The notes below the pieces were generated by a model. That model ran no database searches. It was not told where the DNA came from and saw only the letters and a program-made list of their open reading frames with translations. Both the position numbers and the translations under genes were made by a program. Positions 6,618-7,664 of a DNA stretch of 7,664 nucleotides are shown here, piece by piece; within the stretch, counting starts at the first letter, position 1, and each line of letters opens with the position of its first letter. The DNA is taken from assembly GCA_021814085.1 (NCBI GenBank), contig JAKAJA010000077.1, positions 1-7,664 on the forward strand. Direction: 5' to 3'. This DNA comes from Acidobacteriota bacterium. Lineage in GTDB: Bacteria > Acidobacteriota > UBA4820 > DSQY01.

Positions 6618-7224
6618 GGCCGGCCTCCCGGGCAGAGGCCAGGCGGGCCAAGTCCTCCGGCGTGTTGACGCTGGCGAGCTTCGGCACTTCGGTCTCGGGC
6701 AGGGGCACCCACGCCACATCGAGAGATTTTACGAGATCGCGGAAACCCCGCCGCCCCTCCGTGATGGCCCGCTGGACGGGTTCGAGCCATTCCGAGGGGA
6801 AGTACCCGGGCAGGGGATCGAGTCCCTCCCCGTTCCCTTCGGCCCGGAAGAACCGGGCCGAATTCGAGGTGCCGGAGGCCAGCCGGGCCAGCAGCCCTGC
6901 GCTCAAGAGGGGCTGGTCGCACGCGGCCACGACGTAGCCCCGCGCCAGGCCGCTCGCCAGGAGCGCTTCGATGCCGGCGAGGGGCCCTGAGCCGGGATGC
7001 CGGTCCTGCAGGCCCGTGACCCAGGGGAAGGCGCCGCAGTCGAACCCCGTGCAGCGGCCTACGACGACGACCCCGCCGAAGGCTTCCCGCATGGCCGAGA
7101 GGACGGGCCCGATCATGGGACGCCCGTCGGGAAGGCGGACTCCCTCCTTGGGCACGCCCATGCGCCGGCTTTCGCCGCCGGCCAGGACCGCGCCCAGGAC
7201 TGGGGTCTGTCCAGTCTCGCTCAT
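6610..7224 (-). CDS. mobA: Molybdenum cofactor guanylyltransferase MobA
   Basis: MobA attaches GMP from GTP to Moco, giving the molybdopterin guanine dinucleotide used by DMSO reductase-family enzymes such as nitrate reductases and formate dehydrogenases. The 204-residue protein has the nucleotidyltransferase signature VLAGGESRRMGVPK (residues 13-26, with catalytic-loop K26), then RPMI (35-38), GPLAGIEALL (80-89), the metal-binding VAACDQPLL (99-107) and SVNTPEDL (185-192). Length fits the family. The ATG at 7224 has GGAGG six bases upstream (7231-7235). The gene follows the first MOSC gene after 16 bases and overlaps moaA by eight bases. It could also act on other pterin nucleotides (MocA-like CTP use), but the operon context favours MobA. 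Confidence 0.92.
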   Translation of the reverse strand: MSETGQTPVLGAVLAGGESRRMGVPKEGVRLPDGRPMIGPVLSAMREAFGGVVVVGRCTGFDCGAFPWVTGLQDRHPGSGPLAGIEALLASGLARGYVVAACDQPLLSAGLLARLASGTSNSARFFRAEGNGEGLDPLPGYFPSEWLEPVQRAITEGRRGFRDLVKSLDVAWVPLPETEVPKLASVNTPEDLARLASAREAGRD

Positions 7225-7240
7225 CCCAATCCTCCAGGAC

Positions 7241-7664
7241 CTACCCTTGCGCGGGGATCAGCTCGATGCTTTCGCCGGGGCTGATTCGACCGGGAGTCAC
7301 GACGCGCGCGAGCCACCCCAGGCGCCCGACGGTGATCTCCTTCATTTTGGGATCCACGGCATCCAGGACGAAGCAGGGCTTCCTCGCCTCCGCAAGCTCG
7401 ATGACGACGCCGCCGGAGAAGGCGAGCCGCGCGCCCACGGCGAGGGGCTTGCCGTAGAGGCCTTTCACGGTGAGGTTCTCCCCCAGGGCGCCGGGGTAGA
7501 CGGCGTAGCCTTCGTCCTTGATCTGCTCGATGATCTCCAGGTCCAGCAGGGAGAGGGCACGGCTGGGCTTGGTATGCTTCGCGTGGTCCTGGCCGTCGCC
7601 CGCGAGGCCCGCTTCCGTCACTAAGGCCTCATCCACCGGCAACTTTGGTATCCCGCCCTTGGAG
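7241..7664 (-). CDS. MOSC domain protein, first visible gene of the Moco operon (5' end outside window)
   Basis: The visible part is 140 residues plus stop, open to the window edge. It begins SKGGIPKLPVDEALVTEAGLAGDGQ, a family-like strand-and-turn segment, so translation must start upstream of 7664; the TTG at 7642 is not a convincing start. Further features are SRALSLLDLEIIEQI (35-49), YPGALGENLTVKG (56-68), the RKPC segment with C97 (94-97) and a closing TPGRISPGESIELIP (123-137). This is a second MOSC domain, clearly different in sequence from the one at the other end of the operon and with a single central cysteine rather than three. MOSC proteins are linked to Moco or sulfur transfer. 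The precise substrate is unknown, but its place directly before mobA suggests a Moco role. Confidence 0.85.
   Translation of the reverse strand, partial: SKGGIPKLPVDEALVTEAGLAGDGQDHAKHTKPSRALSLLDLEIIEQIKDEGYAVYPGALGENLTVKGLYGKPLAVGARLAFSGGVVIELAEARKPCFVLDAVDPKMKEITVGRLGWLARVVTPGRISPGESIELIPAQG

Noticed and set aside
5364..6668. 434-codon plus-strand frame opposite moaC, moaA and mobA
   Set aside because: It crosses several real genes on the other strand and shows no family motif.
1..7664. CRISPR array, tRNA/rRNA gene, insertion sequence, phage or defence genes
   Set aside because: No direct-repeat arrays, RNA gene signatures, transposase motifs or inverted terminal repeats were seen. Gene content is respiratory and cofactor metabolism.

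Overview
The window is GC-rich, densely coded bacterial DNA. It holds two functional blocks: the end of a respiratory cytochrome operon, and a molybdenum supply and cofactor locus. The lineage cannot be settled from the sequence. High GC, a cytochrome b followed by a hexaheme cytochrome c, and a fused MoaC-MogA would suit an anaerobic or facultative respirer such as an Acidobacteriota (Holophagae-like) or a delta-proteobacterial group. That placement is a guess.

Positions 1-1560 (+ strand) carry the last 55 residues of a cytochrome b-like membrane subunit, translationally coupled (TGATG) to a membrane-anchored 463-residue c-type cytochrome with six CXXCH motifs. A strong intrinsic terminator at about 1601-1631 ends this transcription unit. 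The spacer to 1816 carries a candidate extended -10 promoter and a GC-rich leader hairpin.

Positions 1817-2961 (+) encode a MOT1-type molybdate transporter. Its last 16 codons lie in a different frame from the rest, so the copy as given has an apparent one-base deletion near 2908-2911. It converges, with 12 bases between the stop codons, on a tightly packed minus-strand cluster. In transcription order this cluster is a MOSC protein (5' end outside the window), MobA, MoaA, a MoaC-MogA/MoaB fusion, MoeA and a second MOSC protein. Gaps or overlaps run from an 8-base overlap to 16 bases, so the cluster almost certainly forms one operon whose promoter lies beyond position 7664.

Together the locus covers molybdate uptake (transporter), cPMP formation from GTP (MoaA, MoaC), adenylation of molybdopterin and Mo insertion (MogA domain, MoeA), and guanylylation to the MGD form (MobA). 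Two MOSC proteins lie at the two ends of the visible cluster. The molybdopterin synthase step (MoaD, MoaE, MoeB) is not in the window and must be encoded elsewhere. I found no mobile element, CRISPR array, RNA gene or clearly novel system. The most notable points are the transporter frameshift, the two different MOSC proteins, the duplicated cytochrome modules and the transporter leader structure.
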